Notes: a model not told the origin generated them from the letters alone. Positions 1-9,699 are shown, numbered from the stretch's first letter. The stretch is 64,000 nt of DNA from Peromyscus leucopus (GCF_004664715.2 NC_051073.1:65725664-65789663), one strand, 5' to 3'. Numbers and translations: made by a program.

Positions 1-354
1 TCAGACACACACTCCTCACTGAGGAGTTTCCCCTCTGATGCCACATGGTTTTAGTCTTTCCCAGGTGACTAGAAAGTTAGGTTCCCCGTTTGGGCCTGAG
101 GGCTGGGTTTGACCTCCAAGAGAGGATGTGGACTTCAGAGAAAGGGATGTGCAGTAGGACGAGGTCCTGCTTAGGGCGAACTGAGGTCTTCCATGAACAA
201 TCACAATGACTCTGACTTCCTTATCCATCATGGTGGGCCACACAGAACTTACCCCCTTTGAATGCGAAACCCACTGGCGTTATCACAAGGTTTGACCTAA
301 CGTTGCAGTCAACACAGAGGCCAACATCAGTGTACCCCAGGGCACCTCCAGATG
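1..354. other. no feature recognised
   Basis: Mixed-composition sequence before the first LTR. I see no repeat family, splice structure or convincing open frame here. Confidence 0.4.
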
Positions 355-618
355 TGTGGTGGGTTGAATGAGACTGGCTCCCGTGGGCTCAGATATTGGA
401 ATGGCTGATCACAAGGGCCCGGAGATCAAGATGTGGCTCTCAGCTACTGCTCCAGGGCAATGGGTGCTGCCAGGCTTCCTGCCGCCATGTCCCCCCACCA
501 TGATGATAATGTGACGAACTTCTGAAACTGTAAGCGAGCCCCCAGTTACATGCTTCCTGTTATAAGAGTTGCCTTGGTGATGGTGTCTCTACACAACAAT
601 AGAACAGTGACTAAGACA
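355..618 (+). mobile_element. rodent MaLR (ERVL-type) LTR
   Basis: The block starts TGTGGT and ends AAGACA, the TG...CA frame of an LTR. It has the typical 3' part of rodent MaLR LTRs: a purine-rich 'ctgaaactgtaagc' segment, then 'ataagagttgcc' and 'ggtgtctct', ending in 'ctaagaca'. It is followed directly by a tRNA-Leu-like primer-binding sequence, as in ERVL/MaLR elements. The 5' part is shorter than in other copies here, so it is internally deleted. The exact subfamily (MT/ORR1 group) is not assigned. Confidence 0.8.
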
Positions 619-640
619 GAAGTTGGTACCAGGAGTGGGG
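619..640 (+). other. primer-binding-site-like sequence of the MaLR element
   Basis: The sequence after the LTR reads 'ttggtaccaggagtgggg', close to the tRNA-Leu primer site of ERVL elements. It fixes the right end of the LTR. A second, antisense copy of the same motif lies near 1165-1190. Confidence 0.65.
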
Positions 641-1190
641 TCTTGCCCTGAGGTCACTACTCCCTTTATTCCATTTAGCATTAGGCATTTCTTTAGGCTT
701 TTTATCTCCTTGAGCACTGGGCTTTAGCTCAACTACAGTTCCTGGTGTTCCTTTTCTCCACAAACTGCATGTTTTGTATTTCTCTTTGTCCAGTGTGCTC
801 CTTTTCATTATAGATCTGTGTCAGATTGATTACTAATAACCACATGGCACAGTCAATACTAGGCTGTCTTGAAATTTCCTCTGCCAACACCAGCAATTCA
901 AAACTCTTCATGTTAGCCTCAGGCAGATTTTTGAGACATGGGCACCACATACTTTGCCAAAATATCACAAGTATTGTCTCTAGGCCACTTACTAACATTC
1001 CTACCCTCTGAAACATATTGAGCCAAACCATCATGATTTACATTGCTCTCAGCACCACTGTATTAAGCACTATTTAAAGCATTCAATTGCTTTTCCAATC
1101 CAAAGTCCCAAAGTCTACATTCCACCAACAAATAGCATGATCAGGTCTGTCACAGCAATACCCAACTCCCTGGTACCAATTCCATAGCTA
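641..1190 (-). mobile_element. inverted MaLR internal region (5' half)
   Basis: Read on the minus strand from about 1190, this begins with a PBS-like 'ttggtaccagggagt' and continues as the non-coding 5' half of a rodent MaLR internal region. It resembles the plus-strand internal region at 13.2-13.8 kb (for example 'gtgatattttggc', 'gcctgaggctaa', 'agcctagtattgact'). It is inverted relative to the LTR on its left and the internal segment on its right. MaLR internals carry no retroviral genes, so its open frames are not proteins. Confidence 0.7.
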
Positions 1191-1748
1191 AGGGAAGCCA
1201 CTGAGACCAGGCGTGTGTCGGGGGTATCCATGCATGGAGGCCCAGAGAGGCCATTGCACAAAGCTATGAAGGTGAAACCTGAATTTTGTTGGAGACCTCG
1301 AGATGTTGGAGGTGCAGAGCCATGGGATACCTGCCAAGGATAGCTGCTAACAGGGTCTGGGGCCGCCCAAGAGGGAGAAGTGTGTTGCAGTCAACAAAGC
1401 AGAAATGTGTTGGAGATCTGAAGAGTGTTTTGACATCAGACATGAAGATGCAGAATTTGGAGTTTACCCAGCTGGTTTTTAGGTGTGCTTTGGTCCAGTA
1501 TTTCCTTTCTTCCCGTTGGGGATGGTAATGTATATTCTGTACCATTGTATGTTGGAAGTATGTAGTCTGCTTTCTATCTTTGATTTTCAGAAATTACAGT
1601 TAAGAAATTACACGAATCTCATCTCAGAAGAGACTTTGAACTTTGGAACAGTGTTGAGACTGTGGTAGACTATGAGGACTTTTGAAGTTGGACTAAATGC
1701 ATCTAGCATTATGATATGGCTACAAGCCTATGAGCCCAGGCAGTCAGG
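1191..1748 (+). mobile_element. MaLR internal region (3' half)
   Basis: Plus-strand MaLR internal sequence, paralogous to about 14.2-14.74 kb. Shared landmarks include 'atatgttggaagtatgt', 'agagactttgaac', 'gaagttggactaaatgcat' and 'attatgatat' followed by 'acaagc', just before an LTR. Small open frames near 1286-1668 belong to this non-coding repeat. Confidence 0.75.
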
Positions 1749-1802
1749 TGTTGTGGCTTAAATAAGAATGGCCTCCATAGGCTCATATATTTGAATACTT
1801 GG
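1749..1802 (+). mobile_element. truncated start of a MaLR LTR
   Basis: Begins TGTTGTGGCTTAAATAAG and carries the first 55 bp of a MaLR LTR. It stops where a second LTR starts (TGTGGTAG at 1803), so the first 3' LTR was cut short by insertion or recombination. Confidence 0.6.
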
Positions 1803-2618
1803 TGTGGTAGTTTGAAAGAAAATGCCCCCCTGCCCCCGCAAAGGTAGTGGCACTATTAGGAGGTGTGGCTTGTTGCAGTAGGTGTGGTCTTGTTGAAGGA
1901 AGCTTGTCACTGTGGAGGCAAGCTTTGAGGTCTCATATAGGACCAAGCCATGCCCAATGAGATGGACCACTTCCTGTTGCTTGCAAGTCAAGATATAGGA
2001 CACTTGGCTGCTTCTCTAGCGCCATATCTGCCTGTCCGTCACCATGTCACACCATGATAATGGACTAAACCTGTAGATGTAGCCAACCGTCTTATTAAAT
2101 AAGTAACACAGAACCAATGTAAAAGAGAAAGCCAAGAGGTCAGAGCTCAGAGCTAAAACCTTACCCTTCCTCCTGCGGTGGTCCTACCTCTCTGAAAAAG
2201 CTACTTCCTGTGTGTTTGTCTTTAAATAGTCTTTCTGTTCTGCCTTCTCATTGGTTGTAAACCCAAACACGTGACTGCCTCGTCACTGTCTGAAGTACAG
2301 CCCTCCAGGTCTTAAAGGCATATGTCTCCAATGCTGGTTGTATCCTTGAACACACAGAGTTCTACCTAGCTCTGTCTACCAAGTGCTGGGATTAAAGGTG
2401 TGCGCCACCACTGCCACACTCTTGCTATGGCTCTAATAGCTCTGACCCCCGGGCAACTTTATTTATTAACATACAGTTAAAATCACATTTCAGTACAAAT
2501 AAAATACCACCATATAAACCTCTGAAAATGTAATCCACCCCAATTAAGTGTTCTTCCATTATAAGAGTTGCCATGGTCATAGTGTCTCTTCACAACAATA
2601 GAAGCCCTAACTAAGACA
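1803..2618 (+). mobile_element. MaLR LTR, split by an ERVK-type LTR
   Basis: LTR sequence runs 1803-2071 and resumes 2521-2618, ending 'cctaactaagaca'. The left part has the 'ggtgtgg...ttgtt' motifs and 'gataatggactaaacc'. The right part has 'ataagagttgccatggtcat'. The interruption at 2072-2514 is another LTR flanked by TAAACC. A primer-site-like 'ttggtcaccagagagtgg' follows at about 2620. Confidence 0.75.
2072..2514 (-). mobile_element. ERVK-type solo LTR with 6-bp target duplication
   Basis: This insert begins TGTAGATG and ends near CCACCA. It is flanked by TAAACC at 2066-2071 and at 2515-2520 (within 2 bp). A 6-bp duplication is typical of class II (ERVK) integrations. On the minus strand it has a CCAAT-like 'accaatgag', a 'tatttaaa' box and 'aataaataaag' as polyadenylation signal. 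An embedded B1-like piece lies near 2375-2415. The family is familiar in cricetids, but I do not name it. Confidence 0.6.
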
Positions 2619-2940
2619 TTTGGTCACCAGAGAGTGGCACTATTTGAAAGAATTTGGAGGTATGGCCTTGTTGAGAAGTGTGTCACTGGAGGTGAGCTTT
2701 GAAGGTTTGAAAAGCCTTTTCTAAGCCCAGAGTCTTGCTCTTCCTGTTGCCTGCTCATCTGGATGTAGAAGTCTCAGTTCCTTCTCCAGCACCATGTTTA
2801 CCAGTGTGCTGCCATGCTTCCCACTGTGATGATAACGAACTAAGCCTCTGAAACTATAAGCCAGCCCTAGTTAAATGCTTTCCTCTATAAGAGTTGCCAT
2901 GGTCATGGTGTCTCTTCACAGCAATTGAACACTAAGACAC
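2619..2940 (+). mobile_element. truncated MaLR LTR
   Basis: A second MaLR LTR lacking its first roughly 60 bp follows directly. It shows 'tatggccttgttga', 'ctccttctccagc'-like and 'gatgataacgaact' segments and the common end 'ataagagttgccatggtcat' to 'cactaagaca'. Confidence 0.7.
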
Positions 2941-3070
2941 TAAGTCTTATGAGTTTCCCTCTTCCTTCCAGGAGGGACTATTTCAAGTTAGAGGCTGTAG
3001 CTGCCTAACCCCAACAGATAAAGAAACACTTCCTATTTTAAGTAGAAGGATACAATGTTACCTGGGGTTC

Positions 3071-3168
3071 CCAGGAGAGGGAAGGGCAGGGGAAGGGAGG
3101 GAGGAGAGGGAGGGAGGGAGGAGAGGGAGGGAGGGAGGGAGGGAGGGAGGGAGGGAGGGAAGGAAGGA
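3071..3168 (+). repeat. polypurine tract (GGGA/GGGAA)n
   Basis: About 100 bases almost wholly G and A, mostly GGGA units. A complementary pyrimidine tract lies about 290 bp downstream. Confidence 0.95.
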
Positions 3169-3454
3169 GAGACTTATAAAATTACAGAGGTTGGGAAGTC
3201 CCACAGAGCCAGGGGCTGGAGGCTAGTGGTGTGATTCCATTTCGAGTCAGAAGCCCAAGCACGAAGAGAGCTGGGACTGAGTTCCTCTCCCAGAATGAGC
3301 AGACCTGAGACCTCCAGAATTCCCAGTGCTGCTGCTGAAGACAGAAGGCAGGAAGGACCGATGGCCCAGCTTGAGGGGGTCAGGTAGGAGGAACTGTTTC
3401 TTCTTCAGGGATAGTACCTTTGCTCTGCATAGACCTTCAACTGGTGAATAAAAC

Positions 3455-3601
3455 TCTTCCTTCCTTCCTCCCTTCCTCCCTTCCTCCCTCCCTCCCTCCT
3501 CTCCCTCCCCCCTCCCTCTCTCCCTCCCTCCTCTCCCTCCTCCTCTCCTCCTCCTCCTCCTCCTCCTCTTCTTCCTCTTCTTCTCTCTCTCTTCTTCTTC
3601 T

Positions 3602-3654
<53 letters not shown>
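3455..3654 (+). repeat. polypyrimidine tract (CCTT, CCTCC, TTC, TC units)
   Basis: About 200 bases of almost pure C and T, passing through CCTT, TCCC, CTC and TTC blocks into (TC)n. The open frames through it (poly-Ser/Leu or poly-Arg/Glu) are repeat artefacts. Confidence 0.95.
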
Positions 3655-3656
<2 letters not shown>

Positions 3657-4485
3657 GCTGAGGCTGGAGCCCAAATCTGTGCTTATCCATTGTCCACCAC
3701 TGAATGACACCCCCAGGGTAAGCCACATTCGGGAGGGCGATCTGTTTTATTTAGTCCACTAACTCATATCCTAATTTCCCCCCAAATACCTTTCAGACGT
3801 ATTCAGAATACTGTTTCACCAGATATCAGGGCATCTTGAAGCCCAGCAAAGTGGACACAAAATTGGCCATCACAGGTAGGCTTGGCAGAGGTCACTCCAA
3901 GGCAGCAGTGTTGAATCTGAGAGTCAGAGCATTAGGGGAAGAACCTTCTGTGGAAACAGAATAGAAAATTCTGAAGTGAGAGTCAACTTGAGTATTTAGG
4001 ATTGACTAGACTAACGTGCTTGGAAGGAGGTAAGCAAGGGGAAGATTTGTAGGGAGGAAGTTGAGAAGCCTGTGTTGTGTGGGGCTGTAAATCCTGAAAA
4101 GAAGTTGGATCTCATTCCAAGTTGTATGGAAAGGTGTTAGAGCAGCACCGGAAACACTGTGGTGGGGAACAGGAAGGGCATCCGTTTGTGTTTGCTGGGG
4201 AAGGGGAACAGCTGTAAGGTCAAGACATGGGGCTGTGAAGATGGCGACCATGGATTGGATGTCCTCTCACAGCAAAGCTTATAGAGCCTGGCAGTGGACT
4301 GGCTGTAACATACAAGACTAAAAGATGCAGCAAATGTTATTCTTGGATTCTGGTCTGAGCAAACAGATGCATATTGGTGCTATTTATCAAGTTGGGAAAA
4401 TGTTTGCTGGGACAAATAAAGTTTTAGAACTGATCAGAGTTCTCATCGGATTGTATTACATCTCATTGTGTTGTCTCTAAGCAGA
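3655..4485. other. no feature recognised
   Basis: Non-repeat-looking sequence between the pyrimidine tract and an old MaLR LTR. No gene, SINE or simple repeat was recognised. Confidence 0.35.
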
Positions 4486-4780
4486 TGCCAGACTCAGTTC
4501 TTTTAGACTGCTGTAACCATACAGCAGACTGGATGGTTTAAAAACAAGAGAACTTTCTCACCATTCTGGAGGGAGGGAATCCACACATGGCAGCTACAGA
4601 TCCAGGGTTCGGTGAGATCCACTTCCTTGTCCATAGGTTTCTGGTTCCAGCTTCATGAGGCAGAAGGGCTGAAGGAGCTTTCTTTAGCATCCTGTAAAAA
4701 GGCACTGGTCCCATTCAAGGGAGCTCAACCAACCCAGCTATTTCCCCAAAGCCCTATTTTAATGCCATTGCTTTGAGGAT
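4486..4780 (-). mobile_element. ancient MLT1/MST-like MaLR LTR
   Basis: Antisense hallmarks of old mammalian MaLR LTRs appear in order: 'gactgctgtaaccatac', a 'ctttctcaccattctggagg' segment, 'tccacttccttg', and 'ggcactggtcccattca'. It is diverged, so subfamily and ends are approximate. Confidence 0.5.
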
Positions 4781-4782
4781 TA

Positions 4783-4831
4783 GTATATTCTTTCATCAGG
4801 ATTCTCTGGAGGAGCAGAACTTATAGAATGA

Positions 4832-4878
<47 letters not shown>

Positions 4879-5366
4879 GAGGATTTATTAGAATGGCTTA
4901 CAGGCTATGGTCCAGCTAGTCCAAGAATGGCTGTCTACCAATGGAAGGTCCAAGAATCTGGTAGTTGTTTAGTCCATGAGAGTGGATGTCTCAGCTGGTC
5001 TTCAGAATCTGTGTCCATTTTTTCCTGGGTTGCTTGTCCAGAACAGAATCGCCATATATGCCAGAATCCCAAAGAGGTAGTCTCTAAATGCCAGGGAAGA
5101 AATGGACTTGCCAATGAGAGCGAGAGCAAACAGGTGAGGAGAGAGCTTCCTTCTCCCATGTCCTTTACATACATAGGCTGCCAGCAGAAGGTGTGGCCCA
5201 GATTAAAGGTGGATCTGCCCCCCCCCCAAAGATCCAGATTAGACGTGGATCTTCCCGCTTCAAATGATTCCATCAAGAAGAATCCCTCACAGGTGTGCCT
5301 AGCCATTTGGGTTTTAGTTAATTCTAGATGTGGTCGAATTGACAACCCAGAACAGCCATCACAGTT
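4783..5366 (-). mobile_element. rodent MaLR-type LTR, antisense
   Basis: A well-known rodent interspersed repeat runs from 'ttagtatattctttcatcag' to 'acagccatcaca'. It includes 'ggcttacaggctatgg', 'gatgtctcagctggtcttc' and 'aaattgacaac'-like landmarks. Its minus strand starts TGTGATGGCTGTTC and carries a 'gttgtcaa' motif near the start. A CTAT microsatellite lies near its other end. The tandem duplication breakpoint (4971) cuts it, so a second copy of its 3' part lies at 6313-6703. Confidence 0.6.
4832..4878 (+). repeat. (CTAT)n microsatellite
   Basis: About 12 uninterrupted tetranucleotide units inside the antisense MaLR LTR. Confidence 0.95.
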
Positions 5367-5689
5367 AAGTTAGCATTGTGCCATTTGAATCAGGCTGGGA
5401 CACCAGCATTCGGTGCACTGCATGTCCTGGCCGACATGGGGTTTCCCTGGCTTTCTACACCACTTATCCACTCAAAATACAGTTACTGAGGACCTGCTGT
5501 GCACAGTGCCCTGGAAGGGCAGCACAGGACAGACCAGACATAGAAAGGCCCCTGTCTCCAGCAATGTCCCAAATCGGAACCAGAAGTTCTACTGAGGTTC
5601 TTCTATGTGTTGGACACACGCACAACAGCCCAGGTCCATCCCCAGTACTGCGTGTTTTCAGTTTAATTGGATAGTGTAGGCAGAGAAAC

Positions 5690-5765
5690 TGGGAGTCACA
5701 AATTCATTCAAGATGCCTCTGGTGGATGCCTACACGTTCCAGGCACTGTGCTAAACATGTGCTGC
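5690..5765 (-). mobile_element. MIR/L2-like remnant
   Basis: 'attcattcaagatgcct' followed by 'ccaggcactgtgctaaac' resembles the antisense end of MIR/L2 elements. The duplicate copy is at about 7040-7110. A second similar trace lies near 5465-5515. Confidence 0.4.
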
Positions 5766-5908
5766 GTGGACAGAGATAAAATGCATTTTTATCTCCTCCA
5801 AACTACCCTTCACATGGAGAGGGGTGGGCAAGCAAATGCTTCCATTCCAGCGTGGTGGAGGAGGGACCCACTGAAACAGACATGTACGCTTAGCCGGGCC
5901 CGCTGTCC

Positions 5909-5919
5909 CCACCAGGGGG
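5909..5919 (+). promoter_or_regulatory. CTCF-like core motif, copy 1
   Basis: CCACCAGGGGG is an exact match to the common CTCF core. It lies in the duplicated unit, so a second copy occurs at 7252. Binding is inferred only from the motif. Confidence 0.35.
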
Positions 5920-7251
5920 GTCACTTAGAAGAGCACCTGTGACAGCTGTGTCTTGGAGAATGACCCTCCCCTACGCCCCCCAAAAGAATGAAACCATTCC
6001 TGGTCAAGGGGAGCAGATGGAGTGGGGCTTGGGGGAGAACAGAGCTGAGGGGCTTGCAGGGGAGGGAGCCCCTCGGAGTGCCCAGTGAGGAGCCGGAGGC
6101 TGGCCTTGAACATCGTAGTTCCTTTAAATGGTGGTTGAGACGGATGTGCACGTGCATGTGTGTGGTGTGTGTAGGGGCGTGGAATGGAGGCTGACAAGAG
6201 AGGGAGAAGAAATGGGAGCCTGGGATGAAAGACAAGGGGCTCGGGTGAGGCTGGGACTCTGCCACCCCACAGACCTGTGTGGCTGGGAAAGGTTTCCCCC
6301 GGGAGTGGGTAAAGTCCATGAGAGTGGATGTCTCAGCTGGTCTTCAGAATCTGTGTCCATTTTTTCCTGGGTTGCTTGTCCAGAGCAGAATCGCCATATA
6401 TGCCAGAATCCCAAAGAGGTAGTCTCTAAATGCCAGGGAAGAAATGGACTTGCCAATGAGAGCAAGAGCAAACAGGTGAGGAGAGAGCTTCCTTCTCCCA
6501 TGCCCTTTACATAGGCTGCCAGCAGAAGGTGTGGCCCAGATTAAAGGTGGATCTGCCCCCCCTCAAAGATCCAGATTAGACGTGGATCTTCCCACTTCAA
6601 ATGGTTTCATTAACAGGAATCCCTCACAGGTGTGCCTAGCCATTTGGGTTTTAGTTAATTCTAGATGTGGTCAAATTGACAACCCAGAACAGCCATCACA
6701 GTTAAGTTAGCATTGTGCCATTTGAATCAGGCTGGGACATCAGCATTCGGTGCACTGCATGTCCTGGCCAACATTGGGTTTCCCTGGCTTTCTACACCAC
6801 TTGTCTACTCAAAATACATTTACTGAGAACCTGCTGTGCACAGTGCCCTGGAAGGGCAGCACAGTACAGACCAGACATAGAAAGGCCCCTGTCTCCAGCA
6901 ATGTCCCAAATCGGAACCAGAAGTTTTACTGAGGTTCTTCTATGTGTTGGACACACGCACAGCAGCCCAGCCAGGTCCATCCCCAGTGCTGCGGTGTTTT
7001 CAGTTTAATTGGATGGTGTAGGCAGAGAAACTGGGAGTCATAAATTCATTCAAGATGCCTCTGGTGGATGCCTACATGTTCCAGGCACTGTGCTAAACAT
7101 GTGCTGCGTGGACAGAGATAAAATGCATTTTTATCTCCTCCAAACTCCCCTTCACATGGAGAGGGGTGGGCAAGCAAATGCTTCCATCCCAGCATGGTGG
7201 AGGAGGGACCCCACTGAAACAGACATGTACGCTTAGCCGGGCCCGCTGTCC

Positions 7252-7262
7252 CCACCAGGGGG
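7252..7262 (+). promoter_or_regulatory. CTCF-like core motif, copy 2
   Basis: Identical CCACCAGGGGG in the second duplicate, same orientation, 1343 bp from the first. Confidence 0.35.
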
Positions 7263-7555
7263 GTCACTTATAAGAGCACCTGTGACAGCTGTGTCTTGGA
7301 GAATGACCCTCCCTTACCCCCCCAAAAAAAGAATGAAACCATTCCTGGTCAAGGGGAGCAGATGGAGTGGGGCTTGGGGGAGAACAAAGCTGAGGGGCTT
7401 GCAGGGGAGGGAGCCCCTCGGAGTGCCCAGTGAGGAGCCGGAGGCAGGCCTTGAACATCATAGTTCCTTTAAATGGTGGTTGAGACGGATGTGCACGTGC
7501 ATGCGTGTGGTGTGTGTAGGGGCGTGGAATGGAGGCTGACAAGAGAGGGAGAAGA

Positions 7556-7696
7556 GGGCTGGAGAGATGGCTCAGAGGTTAAGAGCGCTGGCTGCTCTTC
7601 CAGAGGTCCTGAGTTCAATTCCCAGCAACCGCATGGTGCTCACAACCATCTGTAATGAGATCTGGCGCCCTCTTCTGTATACATAATAAATACATC

Positions 7697-7743
<47 letters not shown>
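7556..7743 (+). mobile_element. B2 SINE with (GA)n tail
   Basis: Starts 'gggctggagagatggctcag', the tRNA-derived B2 head, with 'gttaagagcgctggctgctc' (A box) and 'gagttcaattcccagca' (B box). It ends in 'aataaatacatc' and a long GA run. Copy 1 reads 'gggagaagaaatggg' without interruption. Here the SINE sits after 'gggagaaga', and 'gagaagaaatggg' resumes afterwards. Confidence 0.95.
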
Positions 7744-7755
<12 letters not shown>

Positions 7756-8005
7756 AATGGGAGCCTGAGATGAAAGACAAGGGGCTTGGGTGAGGCTGGG
7801 ACTCTGCCACTCCACAGACCTGTGTGGCTGGGAAAGGTTTCCCCCGGGAACGGATAAAGAAGAGCTAAAAGGAAGACTCAGACCTAAGGGGCAAAGAGGG
7901 CCGTGGTCCATGGCCATGACCGTTAGAAGCAGAGCAGCCCTTGTGTGTAGCCTGTTACCCTGAGGAACACTGAGGCACACGGATGTCTTTGTTTTATTTA
8001 TTATT

Positions 8006-8007
<2 letters not shown>

Positions 8008-8056
<49 letters not shown>
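8008..8056 (+). repeat. (TG)n microsatellite
   Basis: About 24 TG units at the edge of a B4-like SINE. Confidence 0.95.
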
Positions 8057-8057
<1 letters not shown>

Positions 8058-8064
8058 GCACACA

Positions 8065-8345
8065 CCTGTACACAGATACATGGAGACCACAGCAATATGC
8101 CGGATGTCTTTCTCTAGCGTTCTCGGCCTTTTGCCTTGACACGAGGCCTCTCACTGAGTGGGAAGCTCTCACCTTGTTGGCCAGGCTGGCTGGCCTAGAA
8201 AGTCAGCTCTCAAGATTTGCCCCATGCTGGGGTCACACATATGTGTAGCCGTGCTTGGCGTTTTATTCAGTGTTCGGGATTTGAACTCTGGTCTTCAATG
8301 CTTGTAGAGCAAGCACTCATACCCACTGAGGATCTTCCTAGCTCC
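8065..8345 (-). mobile_element. B4-like SINE, antisense
   Basis: A diverged antisense B1-like part ('ggccaggctggctggcc' near 8178) is followed by an antisense ID/tRNA-like part ('gggatttgaactctggtc' and 'gagcaagcactcatacccac'). B1 plus ID in this order is the B4 arrangement read backwards. Confidence 0.5.
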
Positions 8346-8639
8346 TATCCACCCCATTTTAAGGCAGGGAGACAAAGGGCCAGGGAGGTTGGTTGGGGTG
8401 GTTGGCTGTGCCGGGTGAACTTCCATACTGTATCTTGGGCTTACGGCCTTTGGTCCTATATCGCTCCTTCTGTTGTGGGTTAGAACTCAGACAACACCCT
8501 CTGTCTCCAAAGAGGAACCCGGACATTTACACTGAAACCAGTGAATGTCAGGCTAGGCCAGAGCTGGTGGCAGAGACCGGTCCCTTGCCCAGCCTAGCAG
8601 CCCCTCCCTGAGCAGTATTGAGCCCTTCCTCCCCTGAGA

Positions 8640-8960
8640 CTCAAGGACTCATCGCCCCGCCTCCCCTGCTCCCCAGCACGCCTGACAGCCGCCAAGCTCA
8701 TCACCTCTGAGATCAGAAAGCTCTGCAAGTAGACACTAGTGGTCTGGAGCTGGGGAAAACACACAGAAGAGCAATTAAGGCTGCACGTGGTTGTGAGCCC
8801 GCCTCTAATGGTTTGCAGCTGGAGAAAGCACCGGCCGCTGGCTCCCCTAGGCTCCCCTAGGCTCCCCTAGGCTTGCTCACTGGGGCTGCCAGTCTGTACT
8901 TCCCATCCCACCAATTAGATCCCCATGTGTGCTGCAGGCGTGAAAAAATAGAAAGTGAGT
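8640..8960. promoter_or_regulatory. non-repeat block, possible regulatory element
   Basis: No repeat family is recognised. It contains 'gcaattaaggctgcacgtgg' (homeodomain-like and E-box CACGTG), 'ttgcagctgg' (E-box) and three AvrII-type CCTAGG palindromes made by a 10-bp repeat. Regulatory function is inference; conservation could not be tested. Confidence 0.2.
8841..8870 (+). repeat. 10-bp direct repeat, three perfect copies
   Basis: 'gctcccctag' occurs three times head to tail, creating CCTAGG at each junction. Confidence 0.95.
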
Positions 8961-9059
8961 AATCCTTCATTCTCCTCGGCGTGGCACACAGCTTTGATCC
9001 TCTTGGTGCGGTGGCCCCGTTCCATCAGAAAGTGCGTCTGTCTCGGGCTCTTTTCTTTC

Positions 9060-9560
9060 TTTCTTCCTTTTTTTTTTGTTAACCCAGTTTCTTTTTCTCA
9101 AAATGACATGGACCTCCACCCAGAGACCTGTGAAATGACCACCATCCATCTTCAGACCCTTCTGATCAAAGCTGGGTTGGATTTTTTTTTTCTTTGTCGC
9201 TCTTTTAGACTCTTGCTACAGTCAGTCCCTCCTAAGACTGGTTTACCGCCAGTGTTTCCAGGCTGAAATCAAAAGGAATCATCTATTAATATCAGTCTTT
9301 GGGCAACAAGGCCACCATTGTTTTTTTTTTTTTTTTTTCCCCATTTCAGAATATCTGCAGTCTAGGGTGGGAGCGGGGGGTGTGTGTGTGTGTGGAGGGA
9401 GACAGGTTAGATAAGCAGTTTCAAAAATAAGCAGGGAAAAGGGGCATTAGCGACGCTGGTGTCTTTCAAAGATGCGGCCAGTCTGGATAAGCATCTATAG
9501 ATTCAAATATTGGGGAACTGTTTGATTTTGAAAGTGCTGAGGTCCTAGAAGCCTGTTGGG
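9060..9560. other. T-rich runs and non-repeat sequence
   Basis: T runs at about 9068-9078, 9182-9190 and 9319-9340 and a short (GT)n near 9380 punctuate otherwise unclassified DNA. 'gaaatcaaaagg' and 'tttcaaagatg' resemble TCF/LEF sites. No gene is seen. Confidence 0.4.
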
Positions 9561-9699
9561 TGTGAAGGACAGTTTGAGGCTTACAAGTAAGGCGGTCTGC
9601 CGTTTCTGCTGCTGGGCCATATGGAGCCAGGCAGTGGGCGAGGAGGCGGCAGAGCCCTGGGCTGTAGCTGGAAGCAGCTGTAGAGGAGGAAGCGGAGTT

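Larger units (their letters stand above)
4971..6312 (+). repeat. tandem duplication, copy 1 (about 1342 bp)
   Basis: Sequence starting 'agtccatgagagtgg' recurs at 6313 and the two copies run parallel to their ends. Differences seen by eye include single substitutions, a 4-bp indel ('acat' near 5170) and variable C- and A-run lengths. I estimate a few percent divergence. The unit holds the 3' part of an antisense MaLR LTR, MIR/L2-like remnants, a CTCF-like motif and about 0.5 kb of unclassified sequence. Confidence 0.95.
6313..7859 (+). repeat. tandem duplication, copy 2, with a B2 insertion
   Basis: Repeats 4971-6312 from 'agtccatgagagtgg' to 'ggataaag'. Extra length (1547 versus 1342 bp) comes from a B2 SINE with a GA-rich tail at about 7556-7750, absent at the matching site near 6209 in copy 1. 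Small indels account for the rest. Confidence 0.95.

Noticed and set aside
2072..2514. Simple B1 insertion
   Set aside because: The B1-like piece is only about 40 bp in a 443-bp TG...CA element with a 6-bp duplication, so an LTR explains it better.
3247..3728. Arg/Glu- and Ser/Leu-rich frames on both strands
   Set aside because: Direct product of the polypyrimidine tract.
4828..5373. 181-codon frame starting in the CTAT repeat
   Set aside because: Covers a microsatellite and an antisense LTR; the second duplicate has a 4-bp indel that breaks the frame.
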